This document shows, piece after piece, positions 15,719 to 25,382 of a stretch of 64,000 bases of DNA. A program made the translations under genes and the position numbers. Source of the stretch: PFJX01 sp963713085 (GTDB lineage: Bacteria; Pseudomonadota; Gammaproteobacteria; Burkholderiales; Thiobacillaceae); assembly GCA_963713085.1 (NCBI GenBank), contig CAVQKQ010000016.1, positions 124,001 through 188,000 of the forward strand, written 5' to 3'. The notes beneath the pieces were generated by a model. It did not search any database, was not told where the DNA came from, and worked only from the letters and a program-made list of their open reading frames with translations. Within the stretch, counting starts at the first letter, position 1, and each line of letters opens with the position of its first letter.

Positions 15719-17797
15719 ATGCACAGTGTTCCGATAAATGACGAAGGGCTGATCGAGGCACGGGTGCTGGTGGTCGACGATGATCCTGTCGTCCGCGCCC
15801 AACTTCAGCAAGTGGTCGCCGGCATGGTGACCGAGGTACACGCCGCCGATGACGGCCTTACCGGCTTGGCCCTATGGCGCGGCTGGAATCCGGATCTGGT
15901 GGTGACCGATATCATGATGCCCATCATGGATGGCCTGGTGATGAGCAAGGCCATTCGGCGGGAGGATGCCAGCGCCCAGATCGTCGTGGTGACCTCTTCA
16001 TCCGAGGCGCAGCATCTGCGCCAGGCCCTGGATATCGGTATCGACCGCTATGTGCTGAAACCGGTGGACAAGCGCCTGTTGGAAGACGCCATCTTCAAAT
16101 GCCTCAAGGATCTGTACCGCCAGCGCGAGCTTAAATTGGCCCGTTTGGTGTTCGAATCCACCACCGAGGGCGTGGTCGTCACCGACGATCAGCACCGCAT
16201 CCTGGCGGTGAATCCGGCCTTCAGCGAGATCACCGGTTATCGGGAGGACGAGGCCATGGGACGCAAGGCCTCGCTGATGGCCTCCGGCAAGCACGACGCG
16301 GCCTTCTACCACAACATGGAGGAATGCCTGAGAAGCCTGGGGCGATGGTCCGGGGAGATTGTCAATCGGCGCAAGAGCGGGGAACTGTATTCCGAGTGGC
16401 TTTCCATCGTCGCGGTGGAACAGCCGGGGAAACGGGGGATGCAATTCATCGGCCTGTTCTCCGACATCACGGAGCGCAAGCGGGAGGAAGACAATATCCG
16501 TCGCCTGGCCCATTTCGATTCCCTTACCGGGCTGCCCAACCGGATCCTGTTGATGGATCGCCTGAAACGCGCCATGTCCCGCGTCGGTCGGCGCGGCGAA
16601 CCCCTGGGGGTGCTGTATCTGGACCTGGACCGGTTCAAGCCGGTCAACGACCAGTACGGACATGCCTTCGGCGACTTGGTCCTGATCCAGGCGGCCGAGC
16701 GCATGGTGGATTGCGTCAGGGATGTGGACATGGTCAGCCGGCGCGGCGGGGACGAGTTCATCATCGTCCTGGACGTGCAGCAGGACCTGCGGGAGGGGGT
16801 GGCCCTGGTGGCGCGCAAGCTGATCGATGCGGTATCCCAGCCATACCGTATCGAAGGCCGCGAGGTGTCCATCGGCGCCAGCATCGGCGTGGCGATCTAT
16901 CCCTATGACGGGGATGATATGGAATCCCTACTGGAAGCGGCCGATGCCGCCCTTTATGCCGCCAAGCGGGAGGGGCGCGGTAACTACCGCTTTTACCGGC
17001 ATGAGGACCAGCAGGTCGTCAATGCGCGTCTGTCCCTTGAGGATGCCCTGCGCCGGGGCAATGCGGAAGGACGCTTCGAACTGCGGTACCTGCCCGAGAT
17101 TTCACTGGCCAGCGGCCGTGTGGAAAGGATCGAGATGCTGCTGCGCTTCCGCCATCCCGACCATGGGGTCATGGAAGCCAGGCGTTTCCTGGATCTGGCC
17201 GAGGAATTGGGACTGTTGACGGATCTCGGTTTGAAGATGCTGGCCCAGGCGGTCTGGGCACTGGCCAGCAACGAAATCCAGCATGTCGGCCTGACCATGG
17301 ACATGTCCGCGCGCCAATTGGCTGCCCTGGGCGGCGCGCAGCCCATCATCGAGGCCTTGGCGGGCCTCAGCCTGCCGCGGGAGGCCCTTACCTTCGAGTT
17401 CACGGAAAGGGCTGTGACCGGCAACGAGGTGGGACTGAAGACCCTGTATTCCCTCGCCAATGCCGGCTTCCGCTGTTCGCTGGATGATTTCGGCGCCGGT
17501 TATTGTTCATTTGCCCTGCTGCAACAGTTGCCGCTCAGCTCCATCAAGATTGACATGTCCTTTATCGAGGAGATCGACCAGGTCAAACAGAGCCGGGAAC
17601 TGGTGGCGGCCCTGCTGGCATTCGGCAAGCGCCTGGGGCTGCGCACCGTTGCGGAGGGGGTCAATACACCCACCCAACTGGCTTTCCTGCGGGAAAACGG
17701 CTGTGATGCCGTCCAGGGCTACCTGTTCGGCGAGCCCTTGGAGTCTACAGAGCTGCAGGCGTATCTCTCGGCCCAGTCCTGGTTGGCCCTGCTCTGA
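15719..17797 (+). CDS. REC-PAS-GGDEF-EAL signalling protein
   Basis: About 692 residues from the ATG at 15719, which has AAGGTGG upstream; ATGs at 15680 and 15626 are in frame. Domains in order: receiver (acidic DDD about 20-22, phospho-acceptor Asp about 64 in VVTDIMMP, Lys in LKPVD); PAS (about 135-250, ending in the ITERKREED linker); GGDEF with an intact GGDEF near residue 343 (diguanylate cyclase); and EAL from about 435. The EAL part keeps E in IEMLLRF, DDFGAG, IKID and VQGYLFG, but the expected N of NxS is D (MDMS) and AEGVE is AEGVN. Phosphodiesterase activity is therefore doubtful. No histidine kinase is adjacent. Confidence 0.93.
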   Translation: MHSVPINDEGLIEARVLVVDDDPVVRAQLQQVVAGMVTEVHAADDGLTGLALWRGWNPDLVVTDIMMPIMDGLVMSKAIRREDASAQIVVVTSSSEAQHLRQALDIGIDRYVLKPVDKRLLEDAIFKCLKDLYRQRELKLARLVFESTTEGVVVTDDQHRILAVNPAFSEITGYREDEAMGRKASLMASGKHDAAFYHNMEECLRSLGRWSGEIVNRRKSGELYSEWLSIVAVEQPGKRGMQFIGLFSDITERKREEDNIRRLAHFDSLTGLPNRILLMDRLKRAMSRVGRRGEPLGVLYLDLDRFKPVNDQYGHAFGDLVLIQAAERMVDCVRDVDMVSRRGGDEFIIVLDVQQDLREGVALVARKLIDAVSQPYRIEGREVSIGASIGVAIYPYDGDDMESLLEAADAALYAAKREGRGNYRFYRHEDQQVVNARLSLEDALRRGNAEGRFELRYLPEISLASGRVERIEMLLRFRHPDHGVMEARRFLDLAEELGLLTDLGLKMLAQAVWALASNEIQHVGLTMDMSARQLAALGGAQPIIEALAGLSLPREALTFEFTERAVTGNEVGLKTLYSLANAGFRCSLDDFGAGYCSFALLQQLPLSSIKIDMSFIEEIDQVKQSRELVAALLAFGKRLGLRTVAEGVNTPTQLAFLRENGCDAVQGYLFGEPLESTELQAYLSAQSWLALL

Positions 17798-17825
17798 CAC
17801 CTAACCGATAAGTAGTAGATAGGCA

Positions 17826-17855
17826 AAGAAAAAGCCGGGCATGCCCGGCTTTTTC
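17826..17855. terminator. bidirectional intrinsic terminator
   Basis: Perfect 8-bp stem AGCCGGGC-AT-GCCCGGCT at 17833-17850, with A-run on the left and T-run on the right. It would serve both the GGDEF-EAL gene (plus) and phosphoribulokinase (minus), which converge here. Confidence 0.9.
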
Positions 17856-17871
17856 CAGAGGCCTGGAAGGC

Positions 17872-18759
17872 TTATTTCTTGGCGCCTTGCACCATCTCGT
17901 GGATGAGCGGTTCCAGCACGATTTCCATTGCGAAACCCATCTTGCCGCCCGGTACCACCATGTTGTTGCGGCGGGACATGAAGGAGTTGGGGATCATGTT
18001 GAGCAGGTAGGGGAAATCCACGCCCTTGGGGTTGCTGAAGCGGATCACCACGAAGCTCTCGTCCGGGGTGGGGATGTCCCGGGCGATGAACGGGTTGGAG
18101 GTATCCACCGTGGGCACTCGCTGGAAGTTGATGTGGGTGCGGGAAAACTGGGGGGTGATGTAGTTCACGTAGTCGGGCATGCGGCGCAGGATGGTGTCGA
18201 CGATGGCCTCGGCGGAATAGCCCCGCTCGGCGGCATCGCGGTGGATCTTCTGGATCCACTCCAGGTTCACCACCGGTACCACGCCGATGGCCAGGTCCAC
18301 GTATTGGGCCATATCCACCTTGTCGGTTACCACCAGGCCGTGCAAGCCTTCGTAGAACAGCATGTCGGTGCCCTTGGGCAGGTCTTCCCAGGGGGTGAAC
18401 TCGCCCGGCTTCAGCTTGGTGCCCAGGCGTTTGTTCAGCTGGTCGGCTTCCTCGTCGCTGTGGATGTAGTAGCGCTTCTTGCCGCCACCGGTCTTGCCGT
18501 AGGTCTTGAACAGGTTGGTCAGGGCATCGAAGTCGTTGGCTTCCGGACCGAAGTGGCTGAAGGAATGGTTGCTCTCGGCCTCGGCCTTCTGCATGGCGGC
18601 TTTGAATTCGGCGCGGCCCAGGCTATGGAAGCTGTCGCCCTCGATGACGGCGGCATAGAGCTTTTCTCGCGTGAAGATGTGTTCGAACGCGCGTTTGACG
18701 GTGGTGGTGCCGGCGCCGGAAGAACCGGTAACGACCACGACGGGATGCTTCTTGGACAT
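17872..18759 (-). CDS. prkB: phosphoribulokinase
   Basis: Phosphorylates ribulose-5-phosphate to ribulose-1,5-bisphosphate in the Calvin-Benson cycle. 295 residues, typical of the bacterial (octameric) PRK class. P-loop GSSGAGTTTVK is at residues 12-22, followed by IEGDSFH and HFGPEANDFD, and YEGLHGLVV near 140. GGGGGAGT-like purine-rich sequence precedes the ATG at 18759. RuBisCO is not in the window. It is transcribed away from leuS and converges on the REC-PAS-GGDEF-EAL gene at a shared terminator. Confidence 0.97.
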   Translation of the reverse strand: MSKKHPVVVVTGSSGAGTTTVKRAFEHIFTREKLYAAVIEGDSFHSLGRAEFKAAMQKAEAESNHSFSHFGPEANDFDALTNLFKTYGKTGGGKKRYYIHSDEEADQLNKRLGTKLKPGEFTPWEDLPKGTDMLFYEGLHGLVVTDKVDMAQYVDLAIGVVPVVNLEWIQKIHRDAAERGYSAEAIVDTILRRMPDYVNYITPQFSRTHINFQRVPTVDTSNPFIARDIPTPDESFVVIRFSNPKGVDFPYLLNMIPNSFMSRRNNMVVPGGKMGFAMEIVLEPLIHEMVQGAKK

Positions 18760-18896
18760 TGGGAACTCCCCCTAAACGAGAAAAAATTCGTAAATCAGCC
18801 GATCGAGTATAAACGCCGGCCCGAGGGCGTGTCATCCGTGACGCCGGTATAATCCGCAGCTTCATCAAGCACATCCGTCACGCAAGAGCCCGACCC

Positions 18897-21474
18897 ATGG
18901 ACGCCCATTACCGCCCGGAGATCATCGAACCGGAAGCCCAGCAGCATTGGGAGGAAAAACAGATCTTCCGCGCTGCGGAGGACCCGGCCAGGCCCAAGTA
19001 CTACTGCCTGTCCATGTTCCCGTACCCGTCCGGGAAGCTGCACATGGGCCACGTGCGCAACTACACCATCGGCGACGTGCTGGCCCGCTACCACCGCATG
19101 AAGGGGTTTAACGTGCTCCAGCCCATGGGCTGGGACGCCTTCGGCCTGCCCGCCGAGAACGCCGCCATGGCCAACAACGTGGCGCCGGCCGGCTGGACTT
19201 ATTCCAACATCGATTACATGCGCAAGCAGTTGAAATCGTTGGGCCTGGCCATCGACTGGTCGCGCGAACTGGCTACCTGCAAGCCCGACTATTACCACTG
19301 GGAGCAGTGGCTGTTCACCAAGCTGTTCGAGAAAGGCCTGATCTACAAGAAGATGGCCACGGTGAACTGGGACCCGGTGGACAACACCGTGCTGGCCAAC
19401 GAGCAGGTCATTGACGGCCGCGGCTGGCGTTCCGGCGCCTTGGTGGAAAAGCGCGACATCCCCATGTACTTCATGCGCATCACCGACTATGCGGAAGAAC
19501 TGCTGGGCGAACTGGACAACCTGCCCGGCTGGCCGGAGCGGGTCAAGACCATGCAGCGCAACTGGATCGGCAAGAGCTTCGGCGTGGAGATCCATTTCCC
19601 CCTGCATGAGCGCGACGAAGACGGCCAGGATGTCCTGAAGGTGTTCACCACCCGGGCCGACACCCTGTTCGGCGTGACTTACGTGGCGGTCGCCGCCGAG
19701 CACCCGCTGGCTCAACGGGCAGCCGAAACCAATCCGGCGCTGGCCGCCTTCATCGACGAATGCAAGCAGGGCAGCGTGGCCGAGGCGGACCTGGCCACCA
19801 TGGAAAAGAAGGGCATGGACACCGGCCTCAAGGTCTACCACCCCTTCACCAACGAACCCATCCCGGTGTTCGTCGCCAACTACGTGCTGATGGGCTACGG
19901 CGAGGGCGCGGTGATGGCCGTGCCGGCCCACGACGAGCGGGACTTCGCCTTCGCCAAGAAGTACGGTTTGGCAATCAAGCCGGTAATCAAGCCGATGGAA
20001 GGCGAATTGGCCCTGCCCCTCACCGAGGCCTATATCGAACTGGGTGTGCTGTTCGACTCCGGCGACTTCTCTGGCCGCACCTCCGAAGACGCCATCGACA
20101 AGATCGCCTTGGTGCTGAACAACCTGGGCCTCGGCGAGCGGCGCACCACCTGGCGCCTGCGCGACTGGGGCATTTCCCGCCAGCGTTACTGGGGTTGCCC
20201 GATCCCCATCATTCACTGCTCGACCTGCGGCGACGTGCCGGTACCTGAGGACCAGTTGCCGGTGGTGCTGCCGGAAGACGTGAAGATCGACGTGGGCTCG
20301 CCCATCAAGAAGATGCCCGAGTTCTACCGGACCACCTGCCCAAAATGCGGCGGCGCAGGCCGAACGGGAGACCGACACCATGGACACCTTCGTCGAGTCG
20401 TCCTGGTACTACGCCCGCTACGCCTGCCCGGACAACGCCGCCGCCATGCTGGACGAGCGCGCCAACTACTGGCTGCCGGTGGACCAGTACATTGGCGGCA
20501 TCGAGCACGCCATCCTGCACCTGCTCTACGCCCGCTTCTTCCACAAGCTGATGCGGGACGAAGGCCTGGTGAAAAGCGACGAACCGTTCGCCAACCTGCT
20601 CACCCAGGGTATGGTGATCGCCGACACCTATTTCCGCGACCAGGGCGAGGGCAAGAAGCAGTGGATCAATCCCGCCGATGTGGAAGTCGTCGACGGGGTT
20701 TCGGTGCTCAAGGCCGACGGGAAACCGGTGCAGGTGGGCGGCACCGAGAAGATGTCCAAGTCCAAGAACAACGGCGTCGATCCCCAGGCCCTGATCGACC
20801 AGTACGGCGCCGACACGGCGCGGTTGTTCATGATGTTCGCCGCGCCGCCGGAACAGTCCCTGGAATGGTCCGATGCCGGCGTCGAAGGGGCGCACCGCTT
20901 CCTGCGCCGCTTGTGGAAGACCGTGTACGAGCACGTCCAGGACGGGGGGGTAGCCGCCTTTGCCGGGGGCGAACTCGCGGACCCTGTCCGTGACTTGCGC
21001 CGCCAGTTGCACCAGACCATCGCCAAGGTGACGGACGACATCGAGCGGCGCAGGCAGTTCAACACCGCCATCGCCGCCATCATGGAACTGATGAACGCCC
21101 TGGCGAAGCTGGAGTGTTCCGACAGACCCACCCGTTCCGTCAAGCAGGAGGCCCTGGAGGCCATCGTGCTGATGCTGGCCCCCATCGTGCCCCACATCTG
21201 CCGCAGCCTGATCAAGGCCCTGAAGCCCGGTGCCTGCCTGATGGGTTCGCCCTGGCCGGTGGCGGACCAGGCCGCCTTGGTGCGGGACGAGATCGAGTTG
21301 ATGCTCCAGGTCAACGGCAAGCTGCGTGGCAAGTTCAAGGTCGCGGCGGATGCCGACAAGGCCGCCATCGAGCAGGCCGCCCTGGCCAGCGAGGACGTGC
21401 AAAAATACCTGGACGGCCAAACCGCCAGGAAGGTGGTGGTGGTCCCCGGCCGTTTGGTCAATATCGTGGTGTGA
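18897..21474 (+). CDS. leuS: leucyl-tRNA synthetase, interrupted by an apparent +1 frameshift
   Basis: Charges tRNA-Leu. The N-terminal frame runs from 18897 with the HIGH-equivalent PSGKLHMGHVRN, the editing domain and WGCPIPIIHCSTCGD. At about 20358-20359 the frame must shift by one extra G. Before it the protein reads TTCPKCGGA and after it AERETDTMDTFVESSWYY, as in intact LeuRS. The second frame carries the KMSKS loop (EKMSKSKNNG) and the anticodon-binding and C-terminal domains to 21474. The joined length of about 859 residues is normal. As leuS is essential and normally single-copy, an assembly or sequencing indel is the likeliest cause. First gene of the leuS-lptE-holA-proA-nadD-rsfS run. 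Confidence 0.95.
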
Positions 21475-21484
21475 GGAGGGGGAC

Positions 21485-21973
21485 ATGAGGCGCAAGTATT
21501 TTTTGATGCTGGCCGGATTGGCCCTGGCGGAGACGTTGGCAGGTTGCGGTTTCCAGCTGCGCGGACAGGCCCAATTGCCTTTTACGTCTGCTTTCGTGCA
21601 GGCGGCCGACAAGTCCAGGTTGGCCAGTTTGTTGCGTGATAACTTATCCAGCCAGGGCAAGCTGGCCGACAAGGCGGAAGGTGCGCCGGTTAGGGTCCTG
21701 CTGACCAACGAAAAGCAGACCAAGGATATCCTGGCCCTGTCCGGTGCCGGCAAGGTGCGGGAGTACCGCCTGCATTACCAGGTGACCCTTTCCGCCTTCA
21801 ACGGTGGCGGACGCGAACTGATCGTGCCCTCCGAGATCCAACTGATCCGCGACTATTCCTACAACGACCAGCAGTTGCTGGCGAAGCAGGCGGAAGAGGC
21901 CTCCCTGATCAGGGGCATGGAACAGGACGCACTGCGCCAGATATTGCGGCGCCTGTCCTACGTCCAGCGCTGA
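21485..21973 (+). CDS. lptE: LPS-assembly lipoprotein LptE
   Basis: Outer-membrane lipoprotein that plugs and assembles the LptD translocon for lipopolysaccharide. 162 residues, starting MRRKYFLMLAGLALAE, with lipobox LAGC and then the characteristic GFQLRGQ after the lipidated Cys. GAGGAGGGGG precedes the ATG at 21485. It lies between leuS and holA, the conserved proteobacterial order, and overlaps holA by one base (TGATG). Confidence 0.94.
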   Translation: MRRKYFLMLAGLALAETLAGCGFQLRGQAQLPFTSAFVQAADKSRLASLLRDNLSSQGKLADKAEGAPVRVLLTNEKQTKDILALSGAGKVREYRLHYQVTLSAFNGGGRELIVPSEIQLIRDYSYNDQQLLAKQAEEASLIRGMEQDALRQILRRLSYVQR

Positions 21974-23004
21974 TGAAACTCAAGGGCGAGCAGCTCGAAG
22001 CGGCACTGAAAAAGGGACTGGCGCCCGTCTGGCTGGTTAGCGGCGACGAACCCCTGCTGAACGACGAGGCGGTGGCGCGCATCCGCGAGGCCGCGCGGAC
22101 CCAGGGTTACGACGAGCGCCAGTCGTTCCAGTCGGAGACCGGATTCGACTGGCGTGGCTGGCTGGCCGGGTTCGATTCCCTCTCCCTGTTCGCCAGCCGC
22201 CGCCTGGTGGAATTGCGTCTGCCCACTGGCAAGCCCGGAGTGGAGGGTGGCAAGGCCCTGGAAAGCTGGGCGGCCAATCCACCGGCCGAAACACTGCTGG
22301 TGGTGACCGCGCCCCGGCTGGACAAGGCATCCTTGTCCAGCAAATGGGCCATGGCCCTGGAAAAGGCCGGCATCCTGCTGCAGACCGCGCCGCCGTCCCT
22401 GGACCGCCTGCCCGACTGGATCGATGTGCGCCTGGCCCGCCATGGCCTCAAGGCGGACCGGGAAACGCTGGCCTGGCTCGCGGCCCGCGTGGAAGGCAAT
22501 CTGCTGGCGGCCCACCAGGAGATCGAGAAACTCGCCCTGCTGGTGCCGCCGGGCCCCCTGGACATGAGCACGGCGCGCAATTCCGTGGCGGACGTGGCGC
22601 GTTATGATGTGAGTGATCTGTCCGAGGCCTTCTTGAAGGGGGACGCGGCCCGTTTCTGCCGGGTGCTGGACGGCCTCAAGGCGGAAGGCGAAGCACTGCC
22701 CTTGGTGCTGGCGGTGTTCGGCGGGGAAATCCGCACCCTGTACCGGCTGGCCGCCGGCCTGGCCCGCGGCGAGCGCCTGCCCGCGCTGATGCAGGCGGCG
22801 CGGGTGTGGGACAGCCGCCAGGGCCTGGTGGAACGGGCACTGAAGCGTACCGGTCACGGACGTTTGGGTTGGGCCATGCAGGCCCTCTCGCGTCTGGACC
22901 GGGCCGCCAAGGGCCTGCTCAAGGAAGACGCGTGGGACGAGTTGAAGCAATTGGGCCTGAGTCTGATGAACCGCGGGAAGGCCCCCGCATTTGCCGAGAT
23001 ATGA
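21973..23004 (+). CDS. holA: DNA polymerase III delta subunit
   Basis: Clamp-loader subunit that opens the beta clamp. 343 residues. The N-terminus MKLKGEQLEAALKKGLAPVW then VSGDEPLLNDEAV is the HolA signature (the xGDExLL motif). The rest is the AAA+-like fold and C-terminal helical domain (EGNLLAAHQEIEKLALL). The start overlaps the lptE stop by one base, and the stop overlaps the proA start as ATGA. Confidence 0.95.
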   Translation: MKLKGEQLEAALKKGLAPVWLVSGDEPLLNDEAVARIREAARTQGYDERQSFQSETGFDWRGWLAGFDSLSLFASRRLVELRLPTGKPGVEGGKALESWAANPPAETLLVVTAPRLDKASLSSKWAMALEKAGILLQTAPPSLDRLPDWIDVRLARHGLKADRETLAWLAARVEGNLLAAHQEIEKLALLVPPGPLDMSTARNSVADVARYDVSDLSEAFLKGDAARFCRVLDGLKAEGEALPLVLAVFGGEIRTLYRLAAGLARGERLPALMQAARVWDSRQGLVERALKRTGHGRLGWAMQALSRLDRAAKGLLKEDAWDELKQLGLSLMNRGKAPAFAEI

Positions 23005-24293
23005 CCATGAACACCATGAACGTGAAAAGCTATATGGAGCAGGTCGGACGCCAGGCCCGGGAGGCTTCCCGCGCCGTGGCCCGGGCCGACACCAACCAGA
23101 AGAACGCGGCCCTGCTGGCCATGGCCTCCGCCATCGAGCGGGACGTGGCCAAGCTGCTGGCGGCTAACGAGCAGGATATGGCCCAGGCCAGGTCCGCAGG
23201 TCTGGACGACGCCTTGCTGGACCGCCTCGCCCTGACCGAACAGACCGTGGCGGGCATGGCCGAGGGCCTTCGCCAGATCGCCAGCCTGCCGGACCCCGTG
23301 GGCGAGATGGACGACCTCAAGTTCCGGCCTTCCGGTATCCAGGTGGGCAAGATGCGGGTGCCCCTAGGGGTGGTCGGCATCATCTACGAGGCCCGCCCCA
23401 ACGTCACCGCCGACGCCGCCGGCCTGTGCCTGAAGTCCGGCAACGCCGCCATCCTGCGCGGTGGCTCCGAGGCGATCCGCTCCAACCAGGCCATCGCCGC
23501 CTGCGTGAAGGAGGGCTTGAACGCCGCCGGCCTGCCCGATACCGCGGTGCAGGTGATCGAGACCACCGACCGCGCCGCCGTGGGCGAACTGATCACCATG
23601 AAGGACTACGTGGACGTCATCGTGCCCCGAGGCGGCAAGGGCCTGATCGAACGGGTCACCGGCGAGGCCCGTGTGCCGGTCATCAAACACCTGCACGGCA
23701 ATTGCCACGTCTATGTGGACGACCGGGCCGACCCCGGCAAGGCCCTGCGCATCGTGGAGAACGCCAAGACCCAGCGCTACGGCACCTGCAACACCACCGA
23801 GTCCCTGCTGGTGGCGCGGGAGATCGCCGCCGCCGTGCTGCCCGAGATCGGCCGGATGCTGGCCGGCAAGGGCGTGGAAATGCGTTGCAGCGAGGAGGCG
23901 ATGAACCTGTTGCAGGCCGCCGGCGTGGACGCCGCCAGGCTCAAGGCCGCCACCGAGCAGGACTGGGACGAGGAATATCTGGCCCCCATCATCGCCATCA
24001 AGGTGGTGGACGGCCTGGACCAGGCCATCGACCATATCAACACCCACGGCTCCCGGCACACCGACGCCATCGTCACCGAGGACTACACCCGGGCCAGGCG
24101 ATTCCTGCGGGAGGTGGATTCAAGCTCGGTCATGGTGAATGCCTCCACCCGCTTCGCCGACGGATTCGAATACGGCCTGGGTGCGGAGATCGGCATCTCC
24201 ACCGACAAGATCCACGCCCGCGGGCCGGTTGGCCTGGAAGGGCTCACCAGCCAGAAGTGGGTGGTGTTGGGGGATGGTCACGTTCGTGGTTAA
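23001..24293 (+). CDS. proA: gamma-glutamyl phosphate reductase
   Basis: NADPH-dependent reduction of gamma-glutamyl phosphate to glutamate semialdehyde in proline synthesis. 430 residues. Aldehyde-dehydrogenase-fold motifs are present: PLGVVGIIYEARPNVTADA, catalytic Cys region RYGTCNTTESLLV (Cys about 262) and the C-terminal FEYGLGAEIGISTDK. The ATG at 23001 overlaps the holA stop (ATGA). In-frame ATGs at 23007 and 23016 are possible alternatives. proC lies 17 kb away in the same window. Confidence 0.97.
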   Translation: MTMNTMNVKSYMEQVGRQAREASRAVARADTNQKNAALLAMASAIERDVAKLLAANEQDMAQARSAGLDDALLDRLALTEQTVAGMAEGLRQIASLPDPVGEMDDLKFRPSGIQVGKMRVPLGVVGIIYEARPNVTADAAGLCLKSGNAAILRGGSEAIRSNQAIAACVKEGLNAAGLPDTAVQVIETTDRAAVGELITMKDYVDVIVPRGGKGLIERVTGEARVPVIKHLHGNCHVYVDDRADPGKALRIVENAKTQRYGTCNTTESLLVAREIAAAVLPEIGRMLAGKGVEMRCSEEAMNLLQAAGVDAARLKAATEQDWDEEYLAPIIAIKVVDGLDQAIDHINTHGSRHTDAIVTEDYTRARRFLREVDSSSVMVNASTRFADGFEYGLGAEIGISTDKIHARGPVGLEGLTSQKWVVLGDGHVRG

Positions 24294-24939
24294 ACCCATA
24301 GGGATATTGGGCGGCACCTTCGACCCCATCCACTATGGCCATCTGCGTATGGCCGAGGAGTTGGCGGAGACCCTGGACGTCGACCAGGTACGCCTGGTTC
24401 CGGCCGGCCTGCCGCCTCATCGCGGCCGGCCCAGGGCCTCGGCCCGGCATCGCCTGGCCATGGCGCGACTGGCGGTGGCGGGCAATCCCCGCATCCTGCT
24501 GGACGACCGGGAGACCCGCAAGGAGGGCCCCAGCTACAGCGTGGATACCCTTGCCGCCCTGCGCGCCGAACTGCCCGCCGATACGCCCCTGGTCCTGTTC
24601 ATGGGCGGCGACGCCTTCATCGGGCTGACCGGCTGGCACGAATGGCACCGGCTGCTCGACTTGGCCCATATCGCCGTGGCCCAGCGGCCCGGCTTCGCTC
24701 CCAGCGTCTGGGAAGACGTCCTGCCCGATCCCCTGCGCAAGCTGCTCACCACCCGGCGCTGCGAACTGCCTGGCGAGCTTGCGGAAAAGCCCACCGGCCG
24801 CATCTTCCTCCAGGGGATCACCCAACTGGACATCTCAGCCAGCCGGATCCGCGACCGTTGCCTGCGCGGGCTCAGCCTGCGCTACCTGCTGCCCGAATCC
24901 GTCATCGACTACATCAATGAAAACCACCTCTATGTCTGA
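24274..24939 (+). CDS. nadD: nicotinate-nucleotide adenylyltransferase
   Basis: Forms nicotinate adenine dinucleotide in NAD synthesis. About 221 residues. Nucleotidyltransferase motif GILGGTFDPIHYGHLR lies near the N-terminus, and the C-terminal ISASRIR motif stands for the ISxTxxR signature. The start at 24274 overlaps the 3' end of proA by 20 nt. An alternative GTG at 24286 is in frame. Followed by rsfS with 8 nt of overlap. Confidence 0.95.
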   Translation: MVTFVVKPIGILGGTFDPIHYGHLRMAEELAETLDVDQVRLVPAGLPPHRGRPRASARHRLAMARLAVAGNPRILLDDRETRKEGPSYSVDTLAALRAELPADTPLVLFMGGDAFIGLTGWHEWHRLLDLAHIAVAQRPGFAPSVWEDVLPDPLRKLLTTRRCELPGELAEKPTGRIFLQGITQLDISASRIRDRCLRGLSLRYLLPESVIDYINENHLYV

Positions 24940-25288
24940 ACACCTCGCCACCGAGCAACTCACCAAGATCGCCGTCGCCGCCCTGGAAGACATCAAGGGC
25001 AAGGACATTACCGTCCTGGACGTGGCCCATCTCTCCTCCCTGTTCGAGACCATGATCATCGCCAGTGGAGACTCCAACCGGCAGGTGCGCTCGCTGGCGG
25101 ACAACGTGCAGAAGAAGCTGAAGGAGGCCGGGGCCGTGATCATCGGCGTGGAGGGGGCGCAGGTAGGCGAATGGGTGCTGGTGGACGCCGGCGGGTTGGT
25201 GGTGCACGTCATGCACCCCACGGTGCGGGCCCACTACAATCTGGAAGAGCTATGGGGCGCGGCCCAGAAGGCGCGGGCCAGCCACTGA
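24932..25288 (+). CDS. rsfS: ribosome silencing factor RsfS
   Basis: 118 residues of the Iojap/RsfS family, which binds uL14 and blocks 30S-50S joining in starvation. Family pattern seen: ALEDIKGKDITVLDV, MIIASGDSNRQVRSLAD, GEWVLVDAGGLVVHVMHP and the C-terminal YNLEELWG. Starts inside the end of nadD (8-nt overlap). In many betaproteobacteria rlmH, maf and rng follow directly. Here they are 20-25 kb away. Confidence 0.96.
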   Translation: MSEHLATEQLTKIAVAALEDIKGKDITVLDVAHLSSLFETMIIASGDSNRQVRSLADNVQKKLKEAGAVIIGVEGAQVGEWVLVDAGGLVVHVMHPTVRAHYNLEELWGAAQKARASH

Positions 25289-25330
25289 GGCTGTCCGGCG
25301 TATACGCACGCTTCAGAGGTGCCGGTGCCA

Positions 25331-25365
25331 AAGAAAAAAGCCGGCTCGATGCCGGCTTTTTCATG
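25331..25365. terminator. bidirectional intrinsic terminator
   Basis: Stem AAAAGCCGGC-TCGAT-GCCGGCTTTT at 25337-25361, with A- and T-runs on either side. It separates rsfS (plus) from the convergent gltBD operon (minus). Confidence 0.9.
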
Positions 25366-25382
25366 GGATGCGAGGTGGCGCC

